Below, piece after piece: positions 1 to 8,634 of a DNA stretch of 31,167 bases; position 1 is the first letter of the stretch, and the number at the start of each line of letters is the position of its first letter. The position numbers were made by a program, and so were the translations under genes. The notes under the pieces were generated by a model, which saw nothing but the letters and a program-made list of their open reading frames with translations, was not told the origin of the DNA and ran no database searches. The DNA comes from a virus: positions 1 through 31,167 of IMG/VR virus record IMGVR_UViG_3300032053_018295. The stretch is one strand, 5' to 3'.

Positions 1-1206
1 TTAAGCCACTTTAATTTGAAATACTTTTTTCAAATATGTTGAAAATTCAGCATCTTCACACATTTCTTTTCCATTACTATCTGCAATTTTAGCAACAGGA
101 TTCCATACTCCATCTAATTTAACCCATACAAGTTTCATAACTAATTGAAGAGCGTCTACACCAAGATCATTTGATAGATTGGTGCCTATTCCAAATCCAG
201 TGTTAATTCTTCCACGGAAATGTTCAGCTAAATCAAATGCCTTTTCAAAATTTAAGCCATCACTAAAAACAGCTATTTTAGTAGATGGATTAATTCCTAA
301 AGAGGTATAATGAGCAATAAGTTTTTCGCACCAAGCATATGGGTCGCCACTATCATGACGGCACCCGTCAAACAATTTGGCAAAGTATTTATCAAAGTCT
401 CTTAAAAAAGCATCAAAACCAACAACATCAGATAGTGCAATTCCAAGATCACCACGATATTCTTGAGACCATTTTTCAAGCATAAATTTTTGACTATCAC
501 ATAAGCGTGGTCCAATTGCTTGACCAAGTTGAAGATATTCATGTGCCATTGTACCAAAAACTTTAATGTTAAAATCTTTAGCAAATAAAACATTGCTAGT
601 TCCTACAAAAATTCGATGGTTCATATTTTTTGTAAGAGTTTCAACAACTTCTTTATGCCAAGCATAATTAAATCGACGACGAGTACCCATTTCCGTAATT
701 GTACACGGAAATTGTTTCCCACGACAATTAGCATAGTCAATTTTTGCATTTAAGCGTTCACGAGCTATTGTAAGATCCATATTTGGATATACATTGTGCG
801 TATATATTTCTTGTACTATGGAAAGTACATATATTTCAAACCAACTTACTTCAGTTATAGGACCTTCAGCCCATATTTCCAATTCACCATTATCATTTAC
901 AAAGCAGGATATATATTGGCGTTCTAATTGAAAGCGTTTGAGAAAATCAATAAAATCATCTTTTAACCAAGAAATAGTCCGAAGATATTCAATTTCATCT
1001 TTTTTGAATCGGAGTTGGCATAAAAGGTCAAGTTGTAGATTGATATCATCTACATATGTTGCCAGATTAACTTTTTCAGTTCTATTTTTAAATTTGAATT
1101 TGACCCAAGGTCTTTTAGCACTAAATTGATGGAAGTAAGTTTGTATCATAGAAAATTTATATAAATCGGTATCCAACAATGATTTAATAATAGGGACTAT
1201 AGACAT
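1..1206 (-). CDS. pncB: Nicotinate phosphoribosyltransferase
   Basis: Joins nicotinate to PRPP to give nicotinate mononucleotide, the entry step of the Preiss-Handler NAD salvage pathway; a soluble enzyme. The 401-residue length is that of the bacterial PncB family. Visible family signatures are TEMGTRRRF (about 171-179), GTMAHEYLQ (about 218-226, with the probable catalytic His222), HDSGDP (about residues 285-290), VFSDGLNFEKA and GFGIGTNLSND near the C terminus. The gene is intact; its stop lies at the window edge. A sigma70-like promoter (TTGACA, 17-nt spacer, TATATT) precedes it, suggesting early expression. Phage NAD salvage is known to replenish NAD during infection or after defence-driven depletion; that use here is inferred, supported by other NAD/ADP-ribose genes in the window. 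Confidence 0.93.
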   Translation of the reverse strand: MSIVPIIKSLLDTDLYKFSMIQTYFHQFSAKRPWVKFKFKNRTEKVNLATYVDDINLQLDLLCQLRFKKDEIEYLRTISWLKDDFIDFLKRFQLERQYISCFVNDNGELEIWAEGPITEVSWFEIYVLSIVQEIYTHNVYPNMDLTIARERLNAKIDYANCRGKQFPCTITEMGTRRRFNYAWHKEVVETLTKNMNHRIFVGTSNVLFAKDFNIKVFGTMAHEYLQLGQAIGPRLCDSQKFMLEKWSQEYRGDLGIALSDVVGFDAFLRDFDKYFAKLFDGCRHDSGDPYAWCEKLIAHYTSLGINPSTKIAVFSDGLNFEKAFDLAEHFRGRINTGFGIGTNLSNDLGVDALQLVMKLVWVKLDGVWNPVAKIADSNGKEMCEDAEFSTYLKKVFQIKVA

Positions 1207-1237
1207 ATTACAGCTTTCTTTTTGTTGTTATGTTGCT

Positions 1238-1266
1238 AATATATCTGCATGGATATTATTTGTCAA
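1238..1266 (-). promoter_or_regulatory. sigma70-like promoter of pncB
   Basis: On the minus strand, TTGACA (1266-1261) is followed by a 17-nt spacer and TATATT (1243-1238), with the pncB start at 1206. Similar TTGACA/TATATT pairs precede the tRNA leader (12488-12517) and the HAD/2H operon (24491-24518), so this looks like the phage's early promoter type read by host sigma70. Confidence 0.65.
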
Positions 1267-1283
1267 TCAAATAAAAATAAAAA

Positions 1284-1309
1284 AGCTCTATCTTCCATAA
1301 GATAGAGCT
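1284..1309 (-). terminator. Rho-independent terminator after the ribonucleotide reductase gene
   Basis: Perfect 11-bp stem AGCTCTATCTT/AAGATAGAGCT with a 4-nt loop. The minus-strand RNA ends in a U run (complement of the As at 1280-1284). It lies 17 nt after the nrdJ stop and before the pncB promoter. Confidence 0.85.
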
Positions 1310-1325
1310 TTTTATCATCGCCAAA

Positions 1326-3554
1326 TTACATTCTAACTAATTCACATGCACCACCGGCACACGCTGTAGCAGCATCATCAGATGCATTTTTAGATTCAGA
1401 TACATCTTCAAACATTTCATCCCAAGGAACAGATGTGTATTCTCGTGACAAATCACACCAATCTTTCCAGGAATGCACTTCTTTGAGGCAATATGCCATC
1501 TTTTTAATATCATTATCAAAATAGTTAACTGCAAATTTTTTAGCACGACGAATCCAGTCTTTTTGTGCGTCATTTTGGATAGCATCAGATATACCATAGC
1601 CATTAACAGCATCACAAGCAAGCCATAAATTATTATCAAATACTCGCAAACCATCTACAATTAGACCTGAAGCCATTAATGATCCATTACCATATATTTT
1701 AGCTATTTCAAGTGGTGTATGAACTGCTTGGAATGGTGCCTGTGGATAATCCAAATCACCACTCATGGATAAAAGAGAAATACCGGCAAACCATTTACGA
1801 TTTAGGTAAATATATTCTTCAACATCATCCCATTCTTTTTCATCAATTATGTTACAGGTATTAGATACATTATGTGTAATATTTTTCAATCTAGAGCGTT
1901 CTACTCTAGTACCATAAGTCACCCAATTTTCTTGTACTAATTTTACATCCTCTAATAGTCGTAATGCACTATGATCATTTTTAACACGAGCTCCTTCAGG
2001 AACTTCACATAAAAAACTTATTGAATCATCAGTTCCATTATTTGACCATACAGATTTAACAACAGCTGATTTATTAAAGAGTTTAAAAAACTTTAATGTT
2101 TCTTCATTAATATTAGCTTGTACTCTACGAAAATATCGGCGTGAATGATGTGGATGGATACCGGATGCAGTTCCTAATAACAAACTTGTAGTACCTGCAG
2201 GTTTAACTGCTGTTGTACGAGCTGCTGTATTGATTCCAATGATTGCAGCAACTTCCTCATTTACTTTTTTAATAATATCAACGCCATTGCGCAAAATTTG
2301 AGGATTTAATAAAATTTCAGGAGAATCTTGTATTCCTGTTATTGAGCATCCCAATAATGCCTCTTCTTTTATAACAGCTTCTGTTACATTATATCCAATT
2401 CTCGAATCAAACATATATGGCATTTCAGTATATGCTGCTTGTAATGTACCTATAATAGCAGATGAACGACACACATCATAGAATCCAAGTTCTGTTTTAC
2501 ATTTTCTACCATTAATTTCAGTCAGATTACAAAATGAAAATCCTGTATTTCCTCTTGAATCAATGCAATTTAAACCTATTTCCACACATGGATTAAATCC
2601 AATCTCTAAATCATCAGTCCAAATAAATCCAGGCTCTCCAAAAGACTTAACTGATTTCATAATATGCGCCCACTCTTCTCTGGTGGTGCTATCTCTCAAT
2701 AACATTACACTATTATTTGATCTGCCTCTCTGTGGATTTTCGTAAAACCAATTTCCGGTTTTTGCATTAAGCATTAATTCATCATCTTTTGAAAATAAGG
2801 TAATACAAGCACTGCGTCTAACACCACCAGATAGAACGGCATCAGATGTATGCATTATAATATCATATGCATCAATTGATCGTAGTCTATTTGCGCCAGT
2901 ATCTAATAACTTTTCAATAAGACTTTCTATTTTATTAATAGAATTTATAAGTCCATTTGGACCAGGTGCTTTATGTCCACTTGATTTGATTAATGCGCCT
3001 TCAGGTCTAATTAGTGAATAATCAAATTCTATTTTATAACCATTATATTCTTTAAATTCATTAACTGGATTTTCAAAATATGAATTCATTATTACACCAA
3101 TTGCATCTGCCCATCCCTCTATAGAATCAGGAATAACAAAAGTTTTAACACCTTTAGTTCTTCTAGAAATATTAGAAAGTTTTTCAATATGTTGAGCCTG
3201 AACTGAACTACCTACACCACAACCACAAAGCAATAAATACATACATTCTTGGAATACACGCTCACGATTAATGTGAGAATATGAGCAATTATACATCTTA
3301 GCATTTTGATTGATAATTGCTTGTCCACCAAATTGTAGAGCTCTCTGCGAACCTAAAACTAATTTTCTTTTTACTGCTGTTTTAGCTTCATCAAAATAAG
3401 GTTTAAGTCTATCCATTACTGATTCAAATTTATTTTCGTGCATTTCAAAAACACGCTCTACTTGTTCATCCCATGTCTCGCGTCTTCTTTTTGATGGGTT
3501 ATATCTTGCATATTTTGCTATCCGGGTATACTCTTGGAGTGCCTTAATTGACAT
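1326..3554 (-). CDS. nrdJ: Adenosylcobalamin-dependent (class II) ribonucleoside-triphosphate reductase, monomeric
   Basis: Reduces ribonucleoside triphosphates to deoxy forms using a cobalamin-generated thiyl radical, supplying dNTPs for phage replication. At 742 residues it matches the monomeric Lactobacillus-type enzyme (about 740). Visible residues: Cys90 (MYNCSYS) and Cys342 (FSFCNLTEI) as the active-site disulfide pair, Cys323 in NPCVE as the thiyl-radical cysteine, the TSLLLGTASGIHPHHSRRY motif, and a C-terminal CxxxxC pair (Cys732, Cys737) that would shuttle electrons to the active site. No nrdA/nrdB or nrdD is in the window, so this may be the main phage reductase. It needs host vitamin B12 and a thioredoxin-like reductant. 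The start has a GGAAAA-type ribosome site, and terminators bound the gene on both sides. Confidence 0.92.
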   Translation of the reverse strand: MSIKALQEYTRIAKYARYNPSKRRRETWDEQVERVFEMHENKFESVMDRLKPYFDEAKTAVKRKLVLGSQRALQFGGQAIINQNAKMYNCSYSHINRERVFQECMYLLLCGCGVGSSVQAQHIEKLSNISRRTKGVKTFVIPDSIEGWADAIGVIMNSYFENPVNEFKEYNGYKIEFDYSLIRPEGALIKSSGHKAPGPNGLINSINKIESLIEKLLDTGANRLRSIDAYDIIMHTSDAVLSGGVRRSACITLFSKDDELMLNAKTGNWFYENPQRGRSNNSVMLLRDSTTREEWAHIMKSVKSFGEPGFIWTDDLEIGFNPCVEIGLNCIDSRGNTGFSFCNLTEINGRKCKTELGFYDVCRSSAIIGTLQAAYTEMPYMFDSRIGYNVTEAVIKEEALLGCSITGIQDSPEILLNPQILRNGVDIIKKVNEEVAAIIGINTAARTTAVKPAGTTSLLLGTASGIHPHHSRRYFRRVQANINEETLKFFKLFNKSAVVKSVWSNNGTDDSISFLCEVPEGARVKNDHSALRLLEDVKLVQENWVTYGTRVERSRLKNITHNVSNTCNIIDEKEWDDVEEYIYLNRKWFAGISLLSMSGDLDYPQAPFQAVHTPLEIAKIYGNGSLMASGLIVDGLRVFDNNLWLACDAVNGYGISDAIQNDAQKDWIRRAKKFAVNYFDNDIKKMAYCLKEVHSWKDWCDLSREYTSVPWDEMFEDVSESKNASDDAATACAGGACELVRM

Positions 3555-3585
3555 AAAATTTTCCTTATTTGTTTTTTACCAAAAA

Positions 3586-3625
3586 AAACACACTAATATT
3601 GACTTGAGTCAACAATAGTGTGTTT
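3586..3625 (-). terminator. Terminator after the methyltransferase operon
   Basis: Two 19-nt arms (3586-3604 and 3607-3625) are complementary apart from a 3-nt internal mismatch; on the minus strand they are followed by eight Us (complement of the As at 3581-3588). It closes the 6901-to-3779 operon just upstream of nrdJ. Confidence 0.7.
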
Positions 3626-3642
3626 GCTCATTTATTTATTAA

Positions 3643-3692
3643 ATCACTATAATTTGTATTCTTCAAATGAAGAATATACAAGATATAGTGAT
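3643..3692. other. Long imperfect hairpin between the methyltransferase and nrdJ genes
   Basis: ATCACTATA...TTGTAT...TCTTC at 3643-3664 pairs with 3669-3692 around an AAAT loop, with two small bulges. There is no U tract, so it is not an obvious terminator; it may be an mRNA processing or protective hairpin. The rest of the 3555-3778 gap shows no ORF or RNA gene. Confidence 0.4.
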
Positions 3693-3778
3693 ATTCAATA
3701 AAATATATCCTATCTACAGCAAATAAAATAGAATGTTATTATTCTACTTTAATGCCAAATACTAGGAGTTTGAGTTTA

Positions 3779-4957
3779 TCAATCAAATGAAATTCTATTA
3801 AATAAAATAGACTCTACGATAAGCTCTACGACTCCAATAACTAATGCATTTCCCATTAAAAAACCACGCTTGACATCTGTACAGCCTTCAGTATGATTAT
3901 CAGGAAATCCATTCAATCTTTCTAGTTCAATTGGAGTGAGCCTCCTATAGCGACCACTAGGGCATTTAATGAGGTGAGTTGTCCTAGATGGAGATGAGCC
4001 ACCCTCACTTGTTATTATCGTCCTAGCGGGCTTGTTAGGGCTATCTGGGAACGCCATAGCACCTTCTTTATACAAATAAGAATATCCTGTCTTTGGATCT
4101 ATGCGCTGTTCACTTTTTGATCCCTTTAAATAAGCCCATCGAGAAACAATATCTTCATCAATAAAAAATTTGGATGGCACATCTTCTTCATTCTGAAGAT
4201 AATCGCCAAGTGTTTTAAATGGTCCATTATATTCAGGTACAACATCCCTAGTAACACCTTTTCGATTACTAAAAAATCCACTATTTCTAAAGTCAAATGA
4301 AAAATCTTGTGTTATTTCATGTAATTCACCTATAATATCAAATTCTTTTTCTTTAGTATTTACTTTTTGAATAGATGGAAAGGCTGTTTCAAATACACTT
4401 GCAACCATATCTACTTTAGGTTTCAAATAAGCAAAAATAAATGTTCTTTTCCTTTTTTGAGGAAATCCATATTCAGCTGCATTAATGACTCGCCATTCAA
4501 CTGAATAACCTAAATCACTCAAACATGCTAAAATAATTGCAAAATCTCTACCAGATTGGTTCGCAGGAGATTTTAATAATCTATCTACATTTTCAAGTAA
4601 AATATATGATGGCAATTTAGCAGATAAAATCCTATGGATATCCCACCAAAGAACCCCTTTTTTACCCATAATACCATGTGACCTAACCAAAGGTACCGCT
4701 ACGCTGTAGTTTTGACAAGGAAACCCTCCTACCAACATATTAAAATCAGGTAATGAAGATTCATCAACTTTTGATATATCTTCATTAGAATGGTCGGTAG
4801 ATCCAAATTGCTTTACATAAATATCAGAAGCATGTTGAACCTTAGTAGATGGCTCCCATTGATTACTCCATACAACTTCATAATCACCTGTATTTTCAAG
4901 TGCTACTCTAAATCCACCAACTCCAGCAAATAACTCAATTACTTTTATATTTGACAT
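3779..4957 (-). CDS. DNA (cytosine-5-)-methyltransferase
   Basis: Transfers a methyl group from SAM to C5 of cytosine in DNA. All main C5-MTase motifs are in order in 392 residues: motif I FAGVGGF (about 9-16), motif IV GGFPCQNYS with the nucleophile Cys81, motif VI ENV (122-124), motif VIII QKRKR (167-171), the target-recognition region (about 200-320), motif IX RRLTPIELERLNGFPDNH and motif X GNALVIGVV. It is the last gene of a minus-strand operon and starts 1 nt after the stop of the deoxyribosyltransferase-like gene. No restriction endonuclease is adjacent, so it is probably an orphan methylase protecting phage DNA from host restriction or changing base identity. Target site unknown. Confidence 0.93.
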   Translation of the reverse strand: MSNIKVIELFAGVGGFRVALENTGDYEVVWSNQWEPSTKVQHASDIYVKQFGSTDHSNEDISKVDESSLPDFNMLVGGFPCQNYSVAVPLVRSHGIMGKKGVLWWDIHRILSAKLPSYILLENVDRLLKSPANQSGRDFAIILACLSDLGYSVEWRVINAAEYGFPQKRKRTFIFAYLKPKVDMVASVFETAFPSIQKVNTKEKEFDIIGELHEITQDFSFDFRNSGFFSNRKGVTRDVVPEYNGPFKTLGDYLQNEEDVPSKFFIDEDIVSRWAYLKGSKSEQRIDPKTGYSYLYKEGAMAFPDSPNKPARTIITSEGGSSPSRTTHLIKCPSGRYRRLTPIELERLNGFPDNHTEGCTDVKRGFLMGNALVIGVVELIVESILFNRISFD

Positions 4958-4958
4958 A

Positions 4959-5444
4959 TTATAGACTTGCTAACATACTTGATACATTATTAAAAAAATC
5001 AGATGATGACATATCACTCTCACATACAAACAATGGAACATTTGTTAAAAATGCTAGATTGGTTTGATGTATCACATCTTCTTTTCTTTCATATCCATCT
5101 TCAATGAAAACATAAAATTTCTTTTTTGGATACTGACCACTTAAACAATATTTACCATACTCTAGTAAAACAATAGGTTGTATTGTATCAGAGCTAAAAT
5201 AAAATATAATATGTTCACTTTCTTTTAATCGATTAACTTCCCACTCAATTTGCTCTTTTAAATCTATAAAAGCATTCCATATTTTTCGACGTGGATTGAA
5301 AACAACCCAATCATTGGCTAATGAATCTTTTAATGACTCGGTAATAACTGTTTGCCAATTCCAACAATTTTGTATACCACCAGCCAAAAATATACGACGG
5401 GATTTTTTAAATAATATTTCAGATGGCGCTTCACAATAAATCAT
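4959..5444 (-). CDS. Nucleoside 2-deoxyribosyltransferase-like protein
   Basis: A 161-residue protein resembling the Nuc_deoxyrib_tr2 family, which cleaves or exchanges the base of (deoxy)nucleosides or nucleotides. Visible: RRIFLAGGIQNCWNWQ (about 16-31) as the substrate-binding start, FNPRR (49-53), QIEWE (65-69), HIIFYFSSDTIQPIVLLEYG with Glu95 in the position of the catalytic glutamate. It sits between two cytosine methyltransferases in the same operon, 1 nt before one and 11 nt after the other, which hints at a role in base modification or in processing modified nucleotides. That role is inference; plain nucleotide salvage is the alternative. Confidence 0.75.
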   Translation of the reverse strand: MIYCEAPSEILFKKSRRIFLAGGIQNCWNWQTVITESLKDSLANDWVVFNPRRKIWNAFIDLKEQIEWEVNRLKESEHIIFYFSSDTIQPIVLLEYGKYCLSGQYPKKKFYVFIEDGYERKEDVIHQTNLAFLTNVPLFVCESDMSSSDFFNNVSSMLASL

Positions 5445-5455
5445 AATTTTCTCCT

Positions 5456-6592
5456 TTAGATGAATATATCATCCCATATTTCATTCAATCTGTTTGCAAT
5501 ATGCCAAGCTAATAATGGAGGCACTGCATTTCCTATAATTTTATACCCTTGACTTGGGCTTAATTTAATACTAGAACTATTGATAACAAATTCATAATCA
5601 TCAGGAAATGTTTGTATCATCGCACATTCTCGAACACTTAAACGGCGTTCAGGTAACCCTAACAATAATTCAATGATATTTTTCCCACCATTTTCTAATG
5701 AAAGCCTACGATATTCAATATTACCATGATGCTCTGCTCGGATAGTTGGACCAGGGCCATTAAGATTAATCTCTCTATTGCCTTGTTTTCCTTTTAAAAA
5801 TTTAGCTTTGCTATAAAATTTATGCGATAAATCAGTTGATGAATTTGGTTCATCTATATGTGTAAATAGATTGCCAGTTGTCGCCATTTGGCGTAACGAA
5901 TGGCAATGTGTTTTCATAGGATATGGATCTATATTACATAGCCCATCTTTTTTCATATGACTAATACTGAAGCCAATAAATATGATACGCTCTCTAGTTT
6001 GAGGTACTCCATATTCAATAGCTTTCATAATTTTAGCAGGTACTACAATATAGCCATCACCAATACAACGAAAATCATTTTCTATAATTGATTTGATGTC
6101 TCCAAGACTAGCTAAACCTTTTACATTCTCTGCAATAAATACTTTTGGCTTTACAATACCAATAACTTCACGCAACCAATAGTAAAGCATTCCCCTATTT
6201 TCAATTGATGGTGCATCATCATTTTTGATAGAGCCTGTATGACTTTTAGCTGAATTTAAACCTTGACGCTTACCAGCATAACTAAAATCATTACAGGGAA
6301 ATCCACCGGTAACCACATCAGCTTCTGGAAAAATTGATTCACCCGCTTTATGTCGCTTTACTAAATCAATAACACTATCTAAATGGTAAATACCATCAAT
6401 GTTTCGACGCTTACTAAAATAATTCTCCCATGCTATTTTTGCAGAGGGAAGAATGTCATTCGCAAATATGGTCTCGAATCCGGTTTTCGGAACGAAACCT
6501 CCATCGAAACTTTGTTGATTGATTGAGAATCCACCTTCAAATCCAAGATCCATCCCTCCGCAACCAGTAAATATTGAAACTACTTTACGCAT
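5456..6592 (-). CDS. DNA (cytosine-5-)-methyltransferase (second copy type)
   Basis: SAM-dependent C5-cytosine DNA methyltransferase of 378 residues. Motifs: I IFTGCGGMDLGFEGG (about 7-21), IV GGFPCNDFS with catalytic Cys100, VI ENVKGL (155-160), VIII PQTRERIIF, IX RRLSVRECAMIQTFPDDYEF and X GYKIIGNAVPPLLAWHIANR. Its sequence and its target-recognition region are clearly different from the 3779-4957 enzyme, so it is not a recent duplicate and probably recognises another site. It starts 6 nt after the small unknown gene at 6599 and is co-transcribed with it. No matching restriction enzyme is present. Confidence 0.93.
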   Translation of the reverse strand: MRKVVSIFTGCGGMDLGFEGGFSINQQSFDGGFVPKTGFETIFANDILPSAKIAWENYFSKRRNIDGIYHLDSVIDLVKRHKAGESIFPEADVVTGGFPCNDFSYAGKRQGLNSAKSHTGSIKNDDAPSIENRGMLYYWLREVIGIVKPKVFIAENVKGLASLGDIKSIIENDFRCIGDGYIVVPAKIMKAIEYGVPQTRERIIFIGFSISHMKKDGLCNIDPYPMKTHCHSLRQMATTGNLFTHIDEPNSSTDLSHKFYSKAKFLKGKQGNREINLNGPGPTIRAEHHGNIEYRRLSLENGGKNIIELLLGLPERRLSVRECAMIQTFPDDYEFVINSSSIKLSPSQGYKIIGNAVPPLLAWHIANRLNEIWDDIFI

Positions 6593-6598
6593 TAATGT

Positions 6599-6901
6599 TC
6601 ACTTTTTTATATATGTTGATACATTTTTAATAGTTAATGGTTCCCAATCCGGCATTATAAGAAATCGACTACTAGGAAGCCAATCTTTTACTTGTTCATG
6701 ACAAAATGTTTGTTTTTCAAATCCGATTGAAATTAAATCAACAAGCGCCCATGCATCAATATCAGTTTCTGCTTCAATTACAGCATTTATTGATATGAAT
6801 TTATCTCCCTTAGCATTAACTTTTTCACCGTTCTTCCATCCATATACTAGAGAACCTTTTTGCCACCAAGAAAGCCAAAACCGTTTATTGTGACTTGACA
6901 T
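6599..6901 (-). CDS. Unknown protein, first gene of the methyltransferase operon
   Basis: 100 residues, not recognised. It begins with an aromatic-rich stretch (RFWLSWWQKGSLVYGW) and a central ETDIDAWALVDL segment; no membrane helix or metal motif is seen. A GAGGT ribosome site lies 6 nt before the ATG. It leads the four-gene operon with the two cytosine methyltransferases, so a supporting role in DNA modification or protection is possible but not shown. Confidence 0.7.
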   Translation of the reverse strand: MSSHNKRFWLSWWQKGSLVYGWKNGEKVNAKGDKFISINAVIEAETDIDAWALVDLISIGFEKQTFCHEQVKDWLPSSRFLIMPDWEPLTIKNVSTYIKK

Positions 6902-6968
6902 TTATACCTCGTAATTATCTAATTAGAGTCTAGAAAAAAAATGGTTCTGCGTTAGATTGGCGTTATCT

Positions 6969-6976
6969 TATAAATA
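6969..6976 (+). promoter_or_regulatory. T4-type late promoter box TATAAATA
   Basis: An exact match to the T4 late-promoter octamer, 19 nt before the start codon at 6996, with a ribosome site AAAGAGG in between. It lies in the divergent spacer between the methyltransferase operon (minus) and the 6996 gene (plus). Confidence 0.5.
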
Positions 6977-6995
6977 AGAATAAAAGAGGTTATAT

Positions 6996-7580
6996 ATGGG
7001 TACATGTAGTAGTTTTTTCAATGGAAAAAATTTAGCGGGAATAATCAATCAATATAATATTAAAAATTTCGTAGAAACCGGTACTGGTATGGGGGCAAGT
7101 GTTGAATGGGCTACACAGCAACCTTTTCATAATATATGGTCAGTAGAAATACATCAACCTACATTTGAAATTGTAAGTAAAAAATTTATTAATAACTCAA
7201 AAGTTAAAATATGGAATTGTCCATCAGTAGAGTTTTTGGAGAATGCATGTACTTTAGATGGTGGTATTTTGTTTTTTCTTGATGCACATTTCCCTGGTAG
7301 TTATTATCATGGCATTGAACTATCAACCGGTACTGATGATATTATGTGGCCTTTGGAATTAGAACTACCTTTGATTAGTAAAATGAGACCTATAGGTAAA
7401 GACTTGATACTATTAGATGACCTTAGAATATATGAAAATGGGCCATATGGAAGTGGATTATGCCCACCTCAATATATGAGAAATACATCTATGGATATTA
7501 TGGGGACAACTTTACTGACTACACATACATTAACGAAGCATTATCTCGATGAAGGATATGCACTTTTTACACCAAAATAA
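6996..7580 (+). CDS. Class I SAM-dependent methyltransferase-like protein
   Basis: 194 residues. FVETGTGMGAS (about 25-35) resembles the glycine-rich SAM-binding loop, followed by IWSVEIH at the position of the acidic ribose-binding strand and ILFFLDAHFPG, like the motif II/acid strand of FkbM/TylF-type methyltransferases. Substrate is unknown; surface sugar or protein modification is plausible. It is a lone plus-strand gene with a TATAAATA late box, facing the 7623 gene across a shared bidirectional terminator. The fold call is from motifs only. Confidence 0.5.
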   Translation: MGTCSSFFNGKNLAGIINQYNIKNFVETGTGMGASVEWATQQPFHNIWSVEIHQPTFEIVSKKFINNSKVKIWNCPSVEFLENACTLDGGILFFLDAHFPGSYYHGIELSTGTDDIMWPLELELPLISKMRPIGKDLILLDDLRIYENGPYGSGLCPPQYMRNTSMDIMGTTLLTTHTLTKHYLDEGYALFTPK

Positions 7581-7581
7581 A

Positions 7582-7607
7582 AAAAGGCATCCATTTGGAT
7601 GCCTTTT
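7582..7607. terminator. Bidirectional terminator between convergent genes
   Basis: Perfect 11-bp stem AAAAGGCATCC/GGATGCCTTTT with an ATTT loop and A/T runs on both sides, so it can stop transcription from both 6996-7580 (plus) and 8066-7623 (minus). Confidence 0.85.
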
Positions 7608-7622
7608 CTTTATCATATTCAA

Positions 7623-8066
7623 TTAACGTTTAAATTTGCCTTGCTCATTAAATTTTTGTGGGTTTGGCATACTACGTCCAGGTGCTTCTTTCCCTATGGC
7701 CGTTTTAACATCTTCAGCTCTTCTTTTAGCAACTTGGCTTAATAGTCCTGCATTTTCACTATTATTGGCACCAGCACTATTGGCATTTCGTATATTTTTT
7801 TCTCTTGATTTTCCAAGTAAATCAACATTACTACCTTTAGCTGGTGCTGTTTGTCTTTGCACTTGTGCGCTTTGGCGCCTTGAACTACGATCAAAATCAG
7901 TTTCAGGAGCTTGTCCATTTTTTGCTGCTTGTGCATCATTATATTGTTCAATACGATTTGCTTCAGTGATAGTTGTAAATCCTCTAAAAATAGCCTCAAT
8001 AAGATGTGTATTTTCTTTAGTCATTAAAGACTCTAGAAACGCAGCAAATTTTTTATTCTTATCCAT
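7623..8066 (-). CDS. Probable virion-packaged protein with capsid-targeting-like N terminus
   Basis: 147 residues, basic, and Ala/Gln/Asn/Arg-rich after residue 40, probably disordered. The N terminus FAAFLESL...HLIEAI.RGF..ITEA shares the pattern FxAFLxSL...NxxLIExIxxGFxxxxE with the protein at 12576-13115. In T4, packaged internal proteins carry a short N-terminal capsid-targeting sequence removed by the prohead protease after (L/I)xE; LIE and ITE here fit that rule. The gene has a TATAAACT late box 28 nt before its start, identical to the one before 13115. Function inside the capsid is unknown; the packaging assignment is inference. Confidence 0.6.
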   Translation of the reverse strand: MDKNKKFAAFLESLMTKENTHLIEAIFRGFTTITEANRIEQYNDAQAAKNGQAPETDFDRSSRRQSAQVQRQTAPAKGSNVDLLGKSREKNIRNANSAGANNSENAGLLSQVAKRRAEDVKTAIGKEAPGRSMPNPQKFNEQGKFKR

Positions 8067-8094
8067 AATAAAATCCTTTTGTCATTATGGAAAT

Positions 8095-8102
8095 AGTTTA
8101 TA
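8095..8102 (-). promoter_or_regulatory. Late-promoter box TATAAACT
   Basis: TATAAACT on the minus strand 28 nt before the start at 8066. The same octamer lies 25 nt before 13115 (minus) and 27 nt before 28542 (plus), and TATAAACC 26 nt before 24553, a spacing and sequence like T4 late promoters. Confidence 0.55.
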
Positions 8103-8111
8103 GAGAAAAAA

Positions 8112-8139
8112 AAAATCCACTACATTAATAGTGGATTTT
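8112..8139 (-). terminator. Terminator after the NADAR-like gene
   Basis: 11-bp perfect stem AAAATCCACTA/TAGTGGATTTT with a 6-nt loop, followed on the minus strand by a long U run (As at 8106-8115). It ends the transcript of the 8150-8617 gene. Confidence 0.8.
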
Positions 8140-8149
8140 GATGGGATAA

Positions 8150-8617
8150 TTAAGTAAAAATATACTCATCCCCACAAGTACCTAAATCTCTTAACAATGT
8201 TAATCGTGAGCAGAATTCTTTTTCAGTCAATACTGTTTGACTTTCCTTTTTTTTACCAAGGCTATGTGTAAGTATTTCATTTTCTGTAGAAAGTATATCG
8301 CGCTTAAAATTTTCATTTTTGAATAATGAATTGTATGCGCTATTTAGTAATAATTGATATTCTTTAGATTGTCTTTGAAATGAAACTCCGTTCCAATATA
8401 AAAACTGATCTTTTCTCCAATTAGATTTCTGTCCACCTTTATTGGCAGATGCACCAATTCTTGTACACATTTCAAGTTGAACTGTTTTTTGATTAAACTT
8501 AAATGATTGAAGCAACCCTTCCATAGAGTAGCATTCTACATTATCAAATATAAATCGCCGAGCAGTATAATTACTTAACCTACAACCAAGTCCAATATTA
8601 TTTCCACCAATATCCAT
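8150..8617 (-). CDS. NADAR-like (DUF1768/YbiA-type) protein
   Basis: 155 residues. RLSNYTARRFIFDNVECYSMEGLLQSFKF (about 13-41) follows the NADAR pattern LSN..F..dg..y.s.E...q..K, and QRQSKEYQLLLNSAYNSLF..ENFKRDILST.NEILTHSLG fits the family's C-terminal half. NADAR enzymes are N-glycosidases or hydrolases acting on ADP-ribose-related substrates, including reversal of DNA ADP-ribosylation in some systems. The gene follows tRNA-Arg(ACG) directly, with an AGGT ribosome site. A PARP-type ADP-ribosyltransferase lies elsewhere in the window, so a role in ADP-ribose metabolism or counter-defence is plausible. Family assignment is by motif reading only. Confidence 0.6.
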   Translation of the reverse strand: MDIGGNNIGLGCRLSNYTARRFIFDNVECYSMEGLLQSFKFNQKTVQLEMCTRIGASANKGGQKSNWRKDQFLYWNGVSFQRQSKEYQLLLNSAYNSLFKNENFKRDILSTENEILTHSLGKKKESQTVLTEKEFCSRLTLLRDLGTCGDEYIFT

Positions 8618-8634
8618 AATTTATACCTGTAAAG

